DNA from: a virus
IMG/VR virus record: IMGVR_UViG_3300032249_001118
Location: 1 to 31,909 of that record
Direction: 5' to 3' (one strand)
DNA: 31,909 bases
The translations under genes and the position numbers were made by a program. Positions 15,867-23,648 of the stretch are shown here, in pieces. Under the pieces are notes generated by a model that was not told the DNA's origin, did not search any database, and saw only the letters and a list, made by a program, of their open reading frames with translations. Positions within the stretch are counted from its first letter, which is position 1. Every line of letters begins with the position of its first letter.

Positions 15867-16982
15867 CTAGCTCCGCATGAACGTATACATGCCGCGTCGT
15901 GCAGCCTCGGCTCGCTTTTGAGCTTCTTCTGCGTTTGTTTCTTCTGATTCTCGGATCGACCGAACAGCGGGCTTGCTACCCTTCGCTGGCCGAGGTTCGA
16001 ATCCTTCGATGAGCTTCACAGCTGCTTCTGCAGAAGGTGCTGCATCGATCAATTCGCGTTGCTTCGATGTCAGATCGGCACGCGAAACGCCGAACGATTC
16101 GAGGCTTTCTCGGATCGCATCGCGGCGAGCGATCTTTTCGACCTGATCCTTCAGGGCGTTAAAGCTCTCGGCCATCGGTGCGTCGGCGCTGGTATCGGTT
16201 TCGGTTGTTGCCGCTTCGGCCTTAGCCAGTAGGTCGGCTTGGACGCCAAGGATCTGCTTGATCTTCTTTAGCTTGCCAGCGTCGTCGAGAGATTCGTCGT
16301 CGACGACAGCAATGATCATCGCCTTTAACGCGGCTTTGACCTGATCGTCCGGACCTGCCTCATCGCTCATTTCCGGCATAGGCATTTCCGCCATAGCGGC
16401 CATCGAGTCATCTTCGAAAAGCTTGATCAATCGCTGAGCTTTTGCGTTATCGGTGAGGGCTGCCAAAGATTCCTTAAGTTGCATGATTGGTCGCTCGCTT
16501 TCGAAGAGCCCCTTGTTGGTGGCTGGTACTGAAACGATGTCGATGGAGTTGACGGTATCAAGGCCTTCGACAAGATCCTTGCCGCCCTTGCGTGTGACAG
16601 ACCCGCTCGCGTCATGCGAAAGGCCGAAGGTATTCGGGAAGCGTTCGGCTCGCTCCGCGATCGCCTCTGCCAGCGGGTGTGATTTGATGTAATGCAAATC
16701 GGCGTACACTCCATCCGATTCAACGCGAGTCGATTTGATCACGCCAAAACCGTCTGAAATGGGCCGTTCGCCTTTGTACTGGTGATTCAAGTTAACGCGA
16801 TTTCCCTCATAGAGCCTCGCGGCATCTGCGAGAGCAGAATCGGTGTACTCGCGATTGTTTCGAGAAACGCGGCCAAGGCATTTCACGCCCGAGATAACGC
16901 CTGCTTCGCGGTCAACCTGAAGCGTAGTACTCGCGGTTGACTCGTGCAGGGACGTTCGTTTTTTGGTGGCCGTCTTATTCAT
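15867..16982 (-). CDS. Prohead maturation protease fused to scaffold domain (371 aa)
   Basis: The N-terminal ~160 residues fit an assemblin-like (herpesvirus-fold) phage prohead protease. VNLNHQY carries the likely catalytic His67, FGLSHDASG the likely Ser122 with His123 next to it, and NSIDIVSVPATNKGLFES is the usual closing motif. The remaining ~200 residues are charged and helical (DAGKLKKIKQILGVQADLLAKAEAA, ALKDQVEKIARRDAIRESLES), fitting a C-terminal scaffold that fills the procapsid and is cut out at maturation. It lies between the MuF-like gene and the decoration and capsid genes. No clear Shine-Dalgarno precedes the ATG at 16982. The catalytic residues are proposed from motif position. 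Confidence 0.8.
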   Translation of the reverse strand: MNKTATKKRTSLHESTASTTLQVDREAGVISGVKCLGRVSRNNREYTDSALADAARLYEGNRVNLNHQYKGERPISDGFGVIKSTRVESDGVYADLHYIKSHPLAEAIAERAERFPNTFGLSHDASGSVTRKGGKDLVEGLDTVNSIDIVSVPATNKGLFESERPIMQLKESLAALTDNAKAQRLIKLFEDDSMAAMAEMPMPEMSDEAGPDDQVKAALKAMIIAVVDDESLDDAGKLKKIKQILGVQADLLAKAEAATTETDTSADAPMAESFNALKDQVEKIARRDAIRESLESFGVSRADLTSKQRELIDAAPSAEAAVKLIEGFEPRPAKGSKPAVRSIRESEETNAEEAQKRAEAARRGMYTFMRS

Positions 16983-17015
16983 GTCGCACGTTGTCGAAAA
17001 GAATTCTGTTCAATG

Positions 17016-17654
17016 TCAAGAGTTTGCAGCCAAGTTTTTTGCAATCGGTGCCCACAAAAGCCAGCATCGGCAGTTCGGATGTGCGGGCGGTCCGTTAATG
17101 TATTCCTCGGGCCAGCGGTCGGCGGTTGTATTGTGCAGCGGCGAGCAGATTGGGCAAACGCTCGCGTCGCGTTCTGTCTGCCACAACGCAACAACGTTTC
17201 CGGTATTTAGGATCGGCGGTCCATCGACACTCGATGCGTCTCCACCGGAGGACAAACGAGCCGCGAGGATCTCCGCCTGCGTGATCGTGCGAGTGATCTC
17301 GGTTGCGGCAATGATCCCCGCTCGGGAACGGGCGAAGGTTCTATCCGGATTGATTCCCGACTGAAGCTCGCGCGAGATGCTGGAAGCAAGCCCGGTGGCG
17401 ATGTTGCGAGATTGATACTGCGACCACTGCGAAGAGAATTGCGAAGCCTTCGAATCGTCATCGAGCATCATTAAAAAGACGACTGCAAAAGCGGTTTGGA
17501 TCTCGGGGATAATCTTGCTTGCAGTCTCCTCTGTCCATTCGTTCCAAGAAAACACGCGGCCCGATTCGAACGATTGCTGTGCCTTAGCAATCTGCGGCGC
17601 AAGGGCATCAGCCAAACCGGATTCAAACTTTCGGCGGTCTTCTGGGTCTGCCAT
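17016..17654 (-). CDS. MuF-like minor head protein (212 aa)
   Basis: The C-terminal part is a clear Mu gpF (head morphogenesis) domain: AATEITRTITQAEI (about 116-129) carries the T-E pair, WQTERDASVCPICSPLHN carries the first CxxC (167-170), and GPPAHPNCRCWLL (188-200) the closing H-x2-C-x-C. These Cys/His residues probably hold a metal ion. The N-terminal half is helical. MuF proteins are minor head components injected or placed near the portal during procapsid assembly. The gene normally follows the portal directly; here about 8.6 kb of lysis-type and fibre genes lie between them. ATG follows the preceding TAA without a gap. Confidence 0.85.
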   Translation of the reverse strand: MADPEDRRKFESGLADALAPQIAKAQQSFESGRVFSWNEWTEETASKIIPEIQTAFAVVFLMMLDDDSKASQFSSQWSQYQSRNIATGLASSISRELQSGINPDRTFARSRAGIIAATEITRTITQAEILAARLSSGGDASSVDGPPILNTGNVVALWQTERDASVCPICSPLHNTTADRWPEEYINGPPAHPNCRCWLLWAPIAKNLAANS

Positions 17655-18311
17655 TTAGCTTCCCAATCCAGCTTGTCGAATATTCAAACGAATCTCCGAA
17701 AGAGATTTCTTGGTGCTGGCGATCCGTAACGCCACAAAAACGTTATCGGTCACCAGTGCCATCGTCGCGGCATTGGGCGTGAAGGTCCAATCGTTGTTGC
17801 TTGCTCCGCTGATCGTCGCGGTTGTCGTGAGCAGATTGGTTCGGACGTTAGGAAGTTCTGGGTTCTCAATGTAATCGGCGACAACCTCAAGAGTTCCTTG
17901 CGCAGTCAGGTCGACCGCTGTTCCGTTACTATCCACCACGCCATAAACCGTAATCGGAGAAACATCGCCAACCGCTCTCGGATAAGTAACGCCAACAACG
18001 TCGGAAGGCATCGGAGAGGTAATGGGCGAAACAACAACAGAAGTGCCGCCGGGAGTTCCTGGATCATCAACGACGTAACTAATGGCGGTATTCAGCGTCC
18101 CTTGGTAAACCACCGATCCGGACCTGAGAACATCCGCTCGATATTTACCAGACAAACTTTCGGCAACCGTTGCAGTGAAGCAACCAGTTGTTGTTTCGGT
18201 AAGCGTATCGCCTCCTGTATTGGTGATCGCGCCTCCAGCGAGCGGAAACAACTCAATCGTCAAACCGGTTTGACCAGCGAAGAGACGCAGTTGTGCAGTT
18301 ACGGTCGGCAT
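17655..18311 (-). CDS. Beta-rich structural protein, possibly baseplate/fibre-related (218 aa)
   Basis: The 218-residue product seems to be two beta-sandwich domains. The first (residues 1-85, AQLRLFAGQTGLTIELFPLAGG, CFTATVAESLSGKYRADVLRSG) resembles a small carbohydrate- or fibre-associated sandwich. A Pro/Gly/Ser linker (DDPGTPGGTSVVVSPITSPM) follows. The second (ITVYGVVDSNGTAVDLTAQG, WTFTPNAATMAL) has the pattern ofN-terminal baseplate domains of the BppU type, in which a property is declared on one strand and limits on the next. It lies between the DUF4376 protein and MuF, so it closes the fibre block. Exact role unknown. Confidence 0.5.
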   Translation of the reverse strand: MPTVTAQLRLFAGQTGLTIELFPLAGGAITNTGGDTLTETTTGCFTATVAESLSGKYRADVLRSGSVVYQGTLNTAISYVVDDPGTPGGTSVVVSPITSPMPSDVVGVTYPRAVGDVSPITVYGVVDSNGTAVDLTAQGTLEVVADYIENPELPNVRTNLLTTTATISGASNNDWTFTPNAATMALVTDNVFVALRIASTKKSLSEIRLNIRQAGLGS

Positions 18312-18322
18312 GGGTTACTCCA

Positions 18323-18829
18323 TTAGGTCGGCGGAATGAGATCAAACATTGTCTGAGGCCAAGCCGCGTTCATTGCATCAAGTACTTGCTGCTTAGTCGC
18401 GCCGGAATCGTATAGGTCACACAATGCCTTCTCGACCGCGAAGCAGGCCTCGACGTACCACGCCGCACATTCGGCCAAACGCGCTACCGTTGTCATGTTT
18501 AGTACGTGCGTCTCGGTCGTGCCCTTCGGCTTGTAGTTGATCGTTAGGTTCGGCTTGAAGATTGCGTTGAACTGCATAGCCAGAATCGTGCCGCGTTCGA
18601 TGCGTTCAGTTGGAACGAAGTAAGGCCCGACCATGATGCCTTGCTCCTCGCGTCGCCATCGCTCCTCTGCAATCTTCGCCTTCAGGTCTGCGATGTAGTA
18701 CGACGACATGCCCGACGCCGTGGTTTCGTCCACCACCGTATACCCGTCTGGCGGTGTGTACTGCTCGATGTTCGCGACCTCGACGTAGTCGTAGACCGAC
18801 CCATCCTTGACCAATCCGAATCGACTCAC
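18323..18829 (-). CDS. DUF4376-domain tail-fibre-associated protein (168 aa)
   Basis: The start chosen is GTG at 18829, which overlaps the stop of the glycine-rich gene (GTGA). A longer reading frame upstream is Arg/Trp-rich nonsense read from the glycine repeats. After a beta-hairpin start (VSRFGLVKDGSVYDYV) comes the DUF4376 pattern: IADLKAKIAEERWRREEQGI, VGPYFVPTERIERGTILAMQ, LTINYKPKGTTETHVLNMTT, and WYVEACFAVEKALCDLYDSG. The R...E..Gi.v.g..i.Td..s...i sequence and the final helix with 'A..FA.E' fit the family well. DUF4376 occurs at the ends of phage tail fibre proteins and next to fibre genes, often with a chaperone or attachment role. Its place after three adhesin-like genes agrees. 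Confidence 0.75.
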   Translation of the reverse strand: MSRFGLVKDGSVYDYVEVANIEQYTPPDGYTVVDETTASGMSSYYIADLKAKIAEERWRREEQGIMVGPYFVPTERIERGTILAMQFNAIFKPNLTINYKPKGTTETHVLNMTTVARLAECAAWYVEACFAVEKALCDLYDSGATKQQVLDAMNAAWPQTMFDLIPPT

Positions 18830-19692
18830 GGTATCACTCCGATCAAGCAAAACCCATCGCCGCCCTTGCCACCCGCGCCGCCCGTCAACCCGGACCCGCC
18901 ACCACCGCCGCCAGAACCGTACGCGCCATCGCCGCCACGCCCACCGGTTAGACCGAAGTTCGCTCCGCCGCCGGTTCCACCTGTGCCGAAGAACCAACGC
19001 GGGAGCCACAATCCGTTCGGTCCGTTGCCACCGCCAACCGATCCGCCCGTAAGCGTCTCGTGCAAGTTCAACGCCGCATTTTGACCGCCGCCCGCAAAGT
19101 TTGTCGGGACGGAGTTCTGACCGCCACCACCCGCACCACCTCGCGTATGGCGGTTGTTTGCCGGAGCATTCGACGACGTTCCCGATGCACCAAGCCCGCC
19201 CGCTACTCCGCTGCCGTTAACGAATCCTCGCTGCATACAATGCAGATTGAATATCTGCAAATTACCAATCGCCGCCGCACCGCCCGCCGTTCCTGCTGAC
19301 GTACTTCCACCGCCACCGCCACCGCCGCCCGTTGGTATCTGAATGATGTTGACCGTCCCGCCGGATCGGTCGAGATATATTCTAGCGGACCCACCTACTG
19401 CACCAGCGAGCGTCGCCGCACCACCCGCACCACCTGCACCAGGCGAGATAATGAACGAAGGCGGAAGCATAGTCGCTACGAACAAGCTGACATACGTGCC
19501 GCCCGGACCACCGCCGCCGCCACCGCCTCGCGATACCGTGTTATCTCCTGACGCACCACCACCGCCACCGCCGCCCGGACCCTGCAACGTGATCCAAACA
19601 TAGGACGCCCATTTCGGCACGTTGTAGGCTACCGTCACATTGCCCGCGATGAACTGGAAGTTGCGAAGTTGCTTGCGATTTATTGTGTGCAT
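18826..19692 (-). CDS. Glycine-rich tail adhesin-like protein, copy 3 of 3 (288 aa)
   Basis: ATG at 19692 overlaps the previous TAA (TAATG); a frame start at 19710 would overlap more and is less likely. The first ~50 residues form a beta-rich head ending in VPKWASYVWITLQGP. It is followed by blocks of 5-8 consecutive glycines (from about 47) separated by short variable loops. The end is SGGGGGGSGLTGGAGGKGGDGFCLIGVIP. The layout matches phage Gly_rich tail proteins and, in spirit, the polyglycine-II sandwich of T-even gp38 adhesins such as phage S16. The loops between glycine runs would bind the receptor. The opposite strand carries Pro-rich open frames that are only shadows of the GGX codons. 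Confidence 0.75.
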   Translation of the reverse strand: MHTINRKQLRNFQFIAGNVTVAYNVPKWASYVWITLQGPGGGGGGGASGDNTVSRGGGGGGGPGGTYVSLFVATMLPPSFIISPGAGGAGGAATLAGAVGGSARIYLDRSGGTVNIIQIPTGGGGGGGGSTSAGTAGGAAAIGNLQIFNLHCMQRGFVNGSGVAGGLGASGTSSNAPANNRHTRGGAGGGGQNSVPTNFAGGGQNAALNLHETLTGGSVGGGNGPNGLWLPRWFFGTGGTGGGANFGLTGGRGGDGAYGSGGGGGGSGLTGGAGGKGGDGFCLIGVIP

Positions 19693-20555
19693 TACGACAC
19701 CCACACCCAAAGCGCACCATCGCCGCCCTTACCGCCGGAGCCGCCTGGGTTGCCAGATCCACCGCCGCCGCCACCGCAACCTAATGCACCCTCGCCACCA
19801 CTGACGCCAGTGCCCGCACGAACCGACGCGCCGCCCATCCCCGGATGATAAAAATTCCACATCGGAAAGTAAAAGCCACCGGGAACGTTGACGCCGTTCG
19901 GGAAGAACAATCCGGAGTTGCCAGCCGACTCGACGCCGCCACTGAAGTCTGCCGCCGCACCTTGACCACCGCCACCAGAACCCGGAGCGAAGTGCGGGTT
20001 GCTGTTGTTGTGGCCGGTGTTGCTTCCTGCCGATCCAAGCCCGCCAGCCGATCCCGCAGCACCGGTCATAAAGCGATGGCATAGCGTTTGACTGAACAAC
20101 GAAAACTCGGCTATTGCTGCCGGTGCACCACCCGTCGTACCCGCTAGCGTTGACGTCCCTGCGTTGCCCGCTGGACCGCCCGCCGCCGCCACGAGGTCTG
20201 TCGTGTTGCTCGTGCCGATAGGACGAAAGAACACTCGGCACGTAGCACCCGCCGATCCGTTGCCCGCTGGCGGGCCACCGTTGCCGCCCGCTCCCGGAGT
20301 GACGTTCATCGACGAAGGAAACATCCGAGCCAAGCCGCATATCACAAACGAGTTCGCTGTCGATCCACCTGCACCACCACCACGATTCGTCGCCGCGTCC
20401 ACGCCGGAGAATCCGCCGCCGCCACCTCCTGCTCCGCCGATGCCGACGAGCCACACCATCTCGGCCCATTTCGGAATATGGAACGAGTACGTGCCCGCGC
20501 CGCCGGTATAGAGCCCGATGAAACGTAGCTTGCGTTGGTTCATCGCGGTCAGCAT
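19692..20555 (-). CDS. Glycine-rich tail adhesin-like protein, copy 2 of 3 (287 aa)
   Basis: Paralogue of its neighbours. ATG at 20555 overlaps the preceding TAA by one base; an in-frame ATG at 20543 (MNQRK) is an alternative. The head domain has IPKWAEMVWLVGIGG at about residues 27-41, in the same place as VPKWA/VPRWA of the other copies. Glycine blocks and variable loops follow (NTGHNNSNPHFAPGSGGGG; FPNGVNVPGGFYFP). The C-terminus departs from the other copies: it reads GCGGGGGGSGNPGGSGGKGG and ends DGALWVWVS instead of an IGVI end. The middle contains more aromatic and His residues than copy 3. A receptor-binding role is inferred. Confidence 0.75.
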   Translation of the reverse strand: MLTAMNQRKLRFIGLYTGGAGTYSFHIPKWAEMVWLVGIGGAGGGGGGFSGVDAATNRGGGAGGSTANSFVICGLARMFPSSMNVTPGAGGNGGPPAGNGSAGATCRVFFRPIGTSNTTDLVAAAGGPAGNAGTSTLAGTTGGAPAAIAEFSLFSQTLCHRFMTGAAGSAGGLGSAGSNTGHNNSNPHFAPGSGGGGQGAAADFSGGVESAGNSGLFFPNGVNVPGGFYFPMWNFYHPGMGGASVRAGTGVSGGEGALGCGGGGGGSGNPGGSGGKGGDGALWVWVS

Positions 20556-21445
20556 TAAATGACTCCGATGAAAACGTAACCGTCGCCGCCAGTGCCGCCA
20601 CGACCACCGGTTAAACCTGATCCACCGCCACCGCCGCCGCTACCCGGTCCTCCGTTGCCGCCACGCCCGCCCGTCGCACCGTGGTTTGATCCGCCACCCG
20701 TTCCGCCCATCGCTATCTTGTAGCGTGCATCCCAAAACCCATCAGCACCATCGCCGCCGCCCGCAAGGCCTCCCGGTATGTTTACCGCGCTATCCTTGAA
20801 CGTAGTGTTCAAAGAAAACGCATTCGCCCCGCCAGCGAAGTTTGCAGGCGTCAGCGAGTGACCACCGCCGCCAGCCCCGCCGAACGCATGTCTCGCGTTG
20901 CCAGATCCGGAGGCGTTAGCACCGACCGCACCCGAGCCTCCAGCATGACCGCCGCCGATATTGTTCGTTCGACCAAGCGAGAACGGACCAAGCAACTCCA
21001 TGAAGGTCGGAACCGTTGGCGCGCCCGCCGCACCGCCAGTACCGGTTCCAGGATTGCCGCCGTTGATCGTCATCAGCAACACCGTGCCCGCCGTTAGTGT
21101 TCGATACGAGATCGACAACGCGCCGCCAGTGCCCCCCGTAACACCGTTGCCCGCACTTCCACCTGCGCCGCCTGCACCACCAACGCCCGGAATGATGTTG
21201 AGCGAAGTTGGAAGTAGGATCGCCGGAACCATAACCGACATAAAACTGCCGGGACCGCCACCGCCGCCGCCGAATCGGTTTGCCGTGGTATCACCACCAA
21301 CACCACCGCCGCCACCGCCGCCGGGAGATACCGCCGTGATAAAGACGAGCTTCGCCCACCTAGGAACGCGGAACGTGCCGTTACCCGCTCCACCCCAGAA
21401 CTCAACGTACTTGCGGAATTGCTTGTCGCTGATGAATGACTGCAT
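20555..21445 (-). CDS. Glycine-rich tail adhesin-like protein, copy 1 of 3 (296 aa)
   Basis: First of the three in transcription order. The head domain runs from DKQFRKYVEFWGGAGNGTF to VPRWAKLVFITAVSP, followed by GGGGGGG blocks. Conserved framing (FGGGGGGPGSFMSVMVPAILLPTSLNIIPGVGGAGGAGG in pieces) is shared with copy 3. The end SGGGGGGSGLTGGRGGTGGDG and YVFIGVI closely matches copy 3, so copies 1 and 3 are nearest relatives. The stop of the 141-residue gene lies 3 bases upstream. As with the others, an elongated glycine-helix sandwich with exposed loops is the likely structure. Confidence 0.75.
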   Translation of the reverse strand: MQSFISDKQFRKYVEFWGGAGNGTFRVPRWAKLVFITAVSPGGGGGGGVGGDTTANRFGGGGGGPGSFMSVMVPAILLPTSLNIIPGVGGAGGAGGSAGNGVTGGTGGALSISYRTLTAGTVLLMTINGGNPGTGTGGAAGAPTVPTFMELLGPFSLGRTNNIGGGHAGGSGAVGANASGSGNARHAFGGAGGGGHSLTPANFAGGANAFSLNTTFKDSAVNIPGGLAGGGDGADGFWDARYKIAMGGTGGGSNHGATGGRGGNGGPGSGGGGGGSGLTGGRGGTGGDGYVFIGVI

Positions 21446-21448
21446 CGC

Positions 21449-21874
21449 TTAGTAGTCGCCACCGATTGCCATCACATCATAGCCAGCCGCGACCGCCGTA
21501 CCGAACAACACGAGCAGTCGATAGCCCGCCGGAATCTGAATGTTCATTGGAATCTCAAACTCGGGCGTCGATCCGTTCGCCGCCGCCGTGGTCGCCGGGA
21601 GCGGATATTCGGTCAGCAACGCATTGTTTGCTTGAGTCGCGTTTGTCGATCCATTATTCAAGAACACTCGAATCACGGTCTGGATATTCGTACCGCGAGC
21701 CCGAAGGCGGATACGTTCTACGAACGACCCGTTTGCGCCCGCAGTGAAGATCGTGTAGATGTTCGTGCCGATAGTGCCCGACCCGTCGTACACGTTATTT
21801 GCGGTCGTGCCGATAGCACTTGCCCAAGCAACGTCTGGTGTAAGCGTAAAGATCGGTGCGGTGTTGGCTGGCAT
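21449..21874 (-). CDS. Beta-rich fibre-block protein (141 aa)
   Basis: The start chosen is ATG at 21874 (MPANTAPIFTLTP), which overlaps the fibre gene's TAA. A longer frame to 21994 would begin with Trp/Arg-rich out-of-frame sequence. The product is a compact beta-sandwich-like protein: APIFTLTPDVAWASAIGTTA, FVERIRLRARGTNIQTVIRVFLNNG, FEIPMNIQIPAGYRLLVLFGTA. A closely similar pattern (potential 'property/limits' hairpins, Thr and Asn-rich) is common in small proteins encoded next to phage tail fibres in bacteria. No membrane segment or catalytic motif. It may be a fibre tip or chaperone; function unknown. Confidence 0.55.
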   Translation of the reverse strand: MPANTAPIFTLTPDVAWASAIGTTANNVYDGSGTIGTNIYTIFTAGANGSFVERIRLRARGTNIQTVIRVFLNNGSTNATQANNALLTEYPLPATTAAANGSTPEFEIPMNIQIPAGYRLLVLFGTAVAAGYDVMAIGGDY

Positions 21875-23289
21875 TAGTACGTTACTCCCACAAACATAAG
21901 ACCAAGCGAGACACCGCCACCACCACCGCCGGTGCCAAGCGGGCCGACCGTTGTACCACTGATCCGAACATACATTCCCGCTGTGGTCGTCCATACGTCG
22001 CCGTTTGTCGGCGATGTTGGATCAGTACCATGCGGCAAGCGAAGGCCAGCACCACCCGAAGCCGATGCCGCTGTGATAAGCGGTGTCGAAAACGTCGCGT
22101 TGCTGCTGTTAATAATCAACGCATCGGTGACCGCGGAGTTAATACAAACTCGAAGCGAGTGCGCCGTGGTCGTACCGACAACGATGTCGCCACCGTTTGA
22201 GGCAAGATAAACCGCGTTGGCAGCATTGAATGAACCCGACCCGGTGAAGCCTGACGAGTTGATTCCGAACTCGCCGAAGCCTGTAGTATCGGTCGAGAGG
22301 TTGTTGTTGACGATGAAGTTCGAGCTTGCCGAAGTGCCCGAAGAACTATTCTGCGCCAGCACCTGATTGAATCCGTTGACCGACGACTGCAACTTGACCA
22401 TTGCGTTCGTTGGCGTAAAGGTCAAAGTTCCCAGGTTGTAAATGGGTGCGGTTAGCTGCGTACCGTCAAACGTGAATCCCGCTGTACCGCTGACCAACGT
22501 GCCTGTTGATGCGTAGTATGCAACTTGATTCGCAGTACCGGAATTGAATCCTAACGTTGTCCGAGCAGTGGTTGCAGACGCTTCGGTCAAGAGACCGCGA
22601 CCGAACGCAGTCGTTACTAGCGCTGCGATGGATGTAAGGTCGGCATCCAGTGGTTGTTTTGCGTCAAGAGTTGTCTGCAGACTTGCTACATCAGAAATCG
22701 CGATCGCTAACAGCGTTTTGACCTGGGCTGCCGTAAGAGCGACAGGCGTCGCCGCAGAGCCAGTATTGTTTCCAATAATGGAGTTGGCCGCGAGGTTTGC
22801 CATTTTTGCCAGCGTAACCGCACCGCCAGCAATCGTTACAGCGATCGACGTTGCTCCGCTGCCGCTTGCATCACCGGAAAGCGTAACCGTTTGATTGCCG
22901 GTGAGGTACGTCGATGTGTCCCACGACAATGTTCCGCTGCCGTTATTGCGAAGCATCCCCGACGCGTTTGCCGGATACGTTGCGGTGGCCCATGCGGTCA
23001 ATCCAGAGACTGCCGCAGCGTTCAGCGTTTGAAATGTCTTATCGCCGCGCCAGTATTGCGCGGTTGTTCCCGCGGTGATCGTTCCTTCTTTTCCACCGAG
23101 AGCGGTATTGAGATCCGTTTGGCTTGCCAGCGTTCCGGAGATCGTTCCCCATGTAGCTCCGCCACTTCCCGCAGAACGACCGATCTGTCCTGACGCATTG
23201 ATCGTTAGGAATTCGGTTGTTGATGGGAGCGAATTAAGGCCTAGCAGTGGTCCCGCTAGGCCTGCGAGTACACCGGGGATGTATCCCAT
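21874..23289 (-). CDS. Tail fibre protein (471 aa)
   Basis: Low-complexity, Ala/Thr/Ser/Gly-rich fibre sequence with typical phage fibre phrases: TWGTISGTLASQTDLNTALGG, GTTAQYWRGDKTFQTLNAAAV, SLQTTLDAKQPLDADLTSIAAL, TEASATTARTTLGF. These occur in trimeric long tail fibres across many phages. The middle (ANQVAYYASTGTLVSGTAGFTFDGTQL) looks like triple-beta-helix or pectin-like repeats. The C-terminus ends with TTVGPLGTGGGGGGVSLGLMFVGVTY. The ATG overlaps the previous TAA. It is followed by the small beta protein and three glycine-rich adhesin-like genes, which together look like a host-recognition block. It does not carry an evident chaperone or peptidase domain. Confidence 0.8.
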   Translation of the reverse strand: MGYIPGVLAGLAGPLLGLNSLPSTTEFLTINASGQIGRSAGSGGATWGTISGTLASQTDLNTALGGKEGTITAGTTAQYWRGDKTFQTLNAAAVSGLTAWATATYPANASGMLRNNGSGTLSWDTSTYLTGNQTVTLSGDASGSGATSIAVTIAGGAVTLAKMANLAANSIIGNNTGSAATPVALTAAQVKTLLAIAISDVASLQTTLDAKQPLDADLTSIAALVTTAFGRGLLTEASATTARTTLGFNSGTANQVAYYASTGTLVSGTAGFTFDGTQLTAPIYNLGTLTFTPTNAMVKLQSSVNGFNQVLAQNSSSGTSASSNFIVNNNLSTDTTGFGEFGINSSGFTGSGSFNAANAVYLASNGGDIVVGTTTAHSLRVCINSAVTDALIINSSNATFSTPLITAASASGGAGLRLPHGTDPTSPTNGDVWTTTAGMYVRISGTTVGPLGTGGGGGGVSLGLMFVGVTY

Positions 23290-23474
23290 TAGCCTTCCAA
23301 AGCCTCTCTTCGTTTTTCAATATCGGCGGTTACTTCTCGGATCGCTTTATCGAGTTGTTCCAACCGCTGCTTGGCTTCTAGTTCAATCGCCTCGCGCTGC
23401 TGTTTCCAAACCTCAATTTGGGCGGTCGCTCGTTCAATGTCTTGTCTTAGGATTTCTTCTTTGGTGACGCTCAC
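23289..23474 (-). CDS. Short coiled-coil protein (61 aa)
   Basis: GTG at 23474 overlaps the preceding TGA (GTGA); GTG at 23483 is an in-frame alternative. The longer reading frame to 23552 reads through another gene's codons and was not used. The product is almost wholly a charged heptad-type helix (EILRQDIERATAQIEVWKQQ, LEAKQRLEQLDKAIREVTAD), without a membrane segment or Cys. Its TAA overlaps the fibre gene's ATG. It could be a fibre-assembly or spanin-type partner; unknown. Confidence 0.6.
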   Translation of the reverse strand: MSVTKEEILRQDIERATAQIEVWKQQREAIELEAKQRLEQLDKAIREVTADIEKRREALEG

Positions 23475-23575
23475 TTCTGCCACATACTCCCAATAATCGA
23501 AGCAACGCTGAACCCAACAAATAGACCAAGCGAAAACCCAAGGCCGAAACAAAACCCGCTAAGTAGAGGTTCCAT
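23471..23575 (-). CDS. Micro-ORF encoding a one-helix membrane peptide (34 aa)
   Basis: ATG at 23575 has AAGGG eight bases upstream. The product, starting MEPLLSGFCFGLGF and ending SIIGSMWQK, is one long hydrophobic helix (about residues 4-30). The first part is nested in another frame of the 29-codon gene, and the TGA overlaps the start of the coiled-coil gene. The ribosome site, the overlap chain and the helix argue for a real product; very short size keeps confidence moderate. Small phage membrane peptides of this kind may be holins or antiholins. Confidence 0.45.
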   Translation of the reverse strand: MEPLLSGFCFGLGFSLGLFVGFSVASIIGSMWQK

Positions 23576-23648
23576 GAGTTAGCCCTTGCAGCCAGTACCC
23601 AAGAGCGACCATTACGACAGCAGCGAACAGATGAATCAAAATACTCAT
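23559..23648 (-). CDS. Micro-ORF encoding a one-helix membrane peptide (29 aa)
   Basis: ATG at 23648 overlaps the TGA of the 118-residue gene by 4 bases (ATGA). The product starts MSILIHLFAAVVMVALGYWL and ends with a polar tail QGLTHGTST. It has one hydrophobic segment (residues 2-20). It overlaps the 34-codon gene by 17 bases in another frame. Coupling to the upstream gene and the clear helix make it a candidate lysis-module peptide, though shortness allows chance. Confidence 0.42.
   Translation of the reverse strand: MSILIHLFAAVVMVALGYWLQGLTHGTST

Noticed and set aside
17012-17026. 15-base identical stretch TCTTGACATTGAACA on the - strand near 17012 and again near 27971
   Set aside because: It contains TTGACA, but neither copy has a matched -10 box, one lies inside a coding frame, and one such pair is expected by chance in 32 kb.
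18323-19009. Longer start of the DUF4376 gene (19009)
   Set aside because: The extra 60 residues are Arg/Trp-rich translation of the glycine-codon region in the wrong frame; GTG at 18829 overlaps the upstream stop.
18807-21452. Several long + strand Pro-rich open frames opposite the glycine-rich genes
   Set aside because: They are complements of GGN glycine codons (CCN proline codons); they have no ribosome sites and no operon context.
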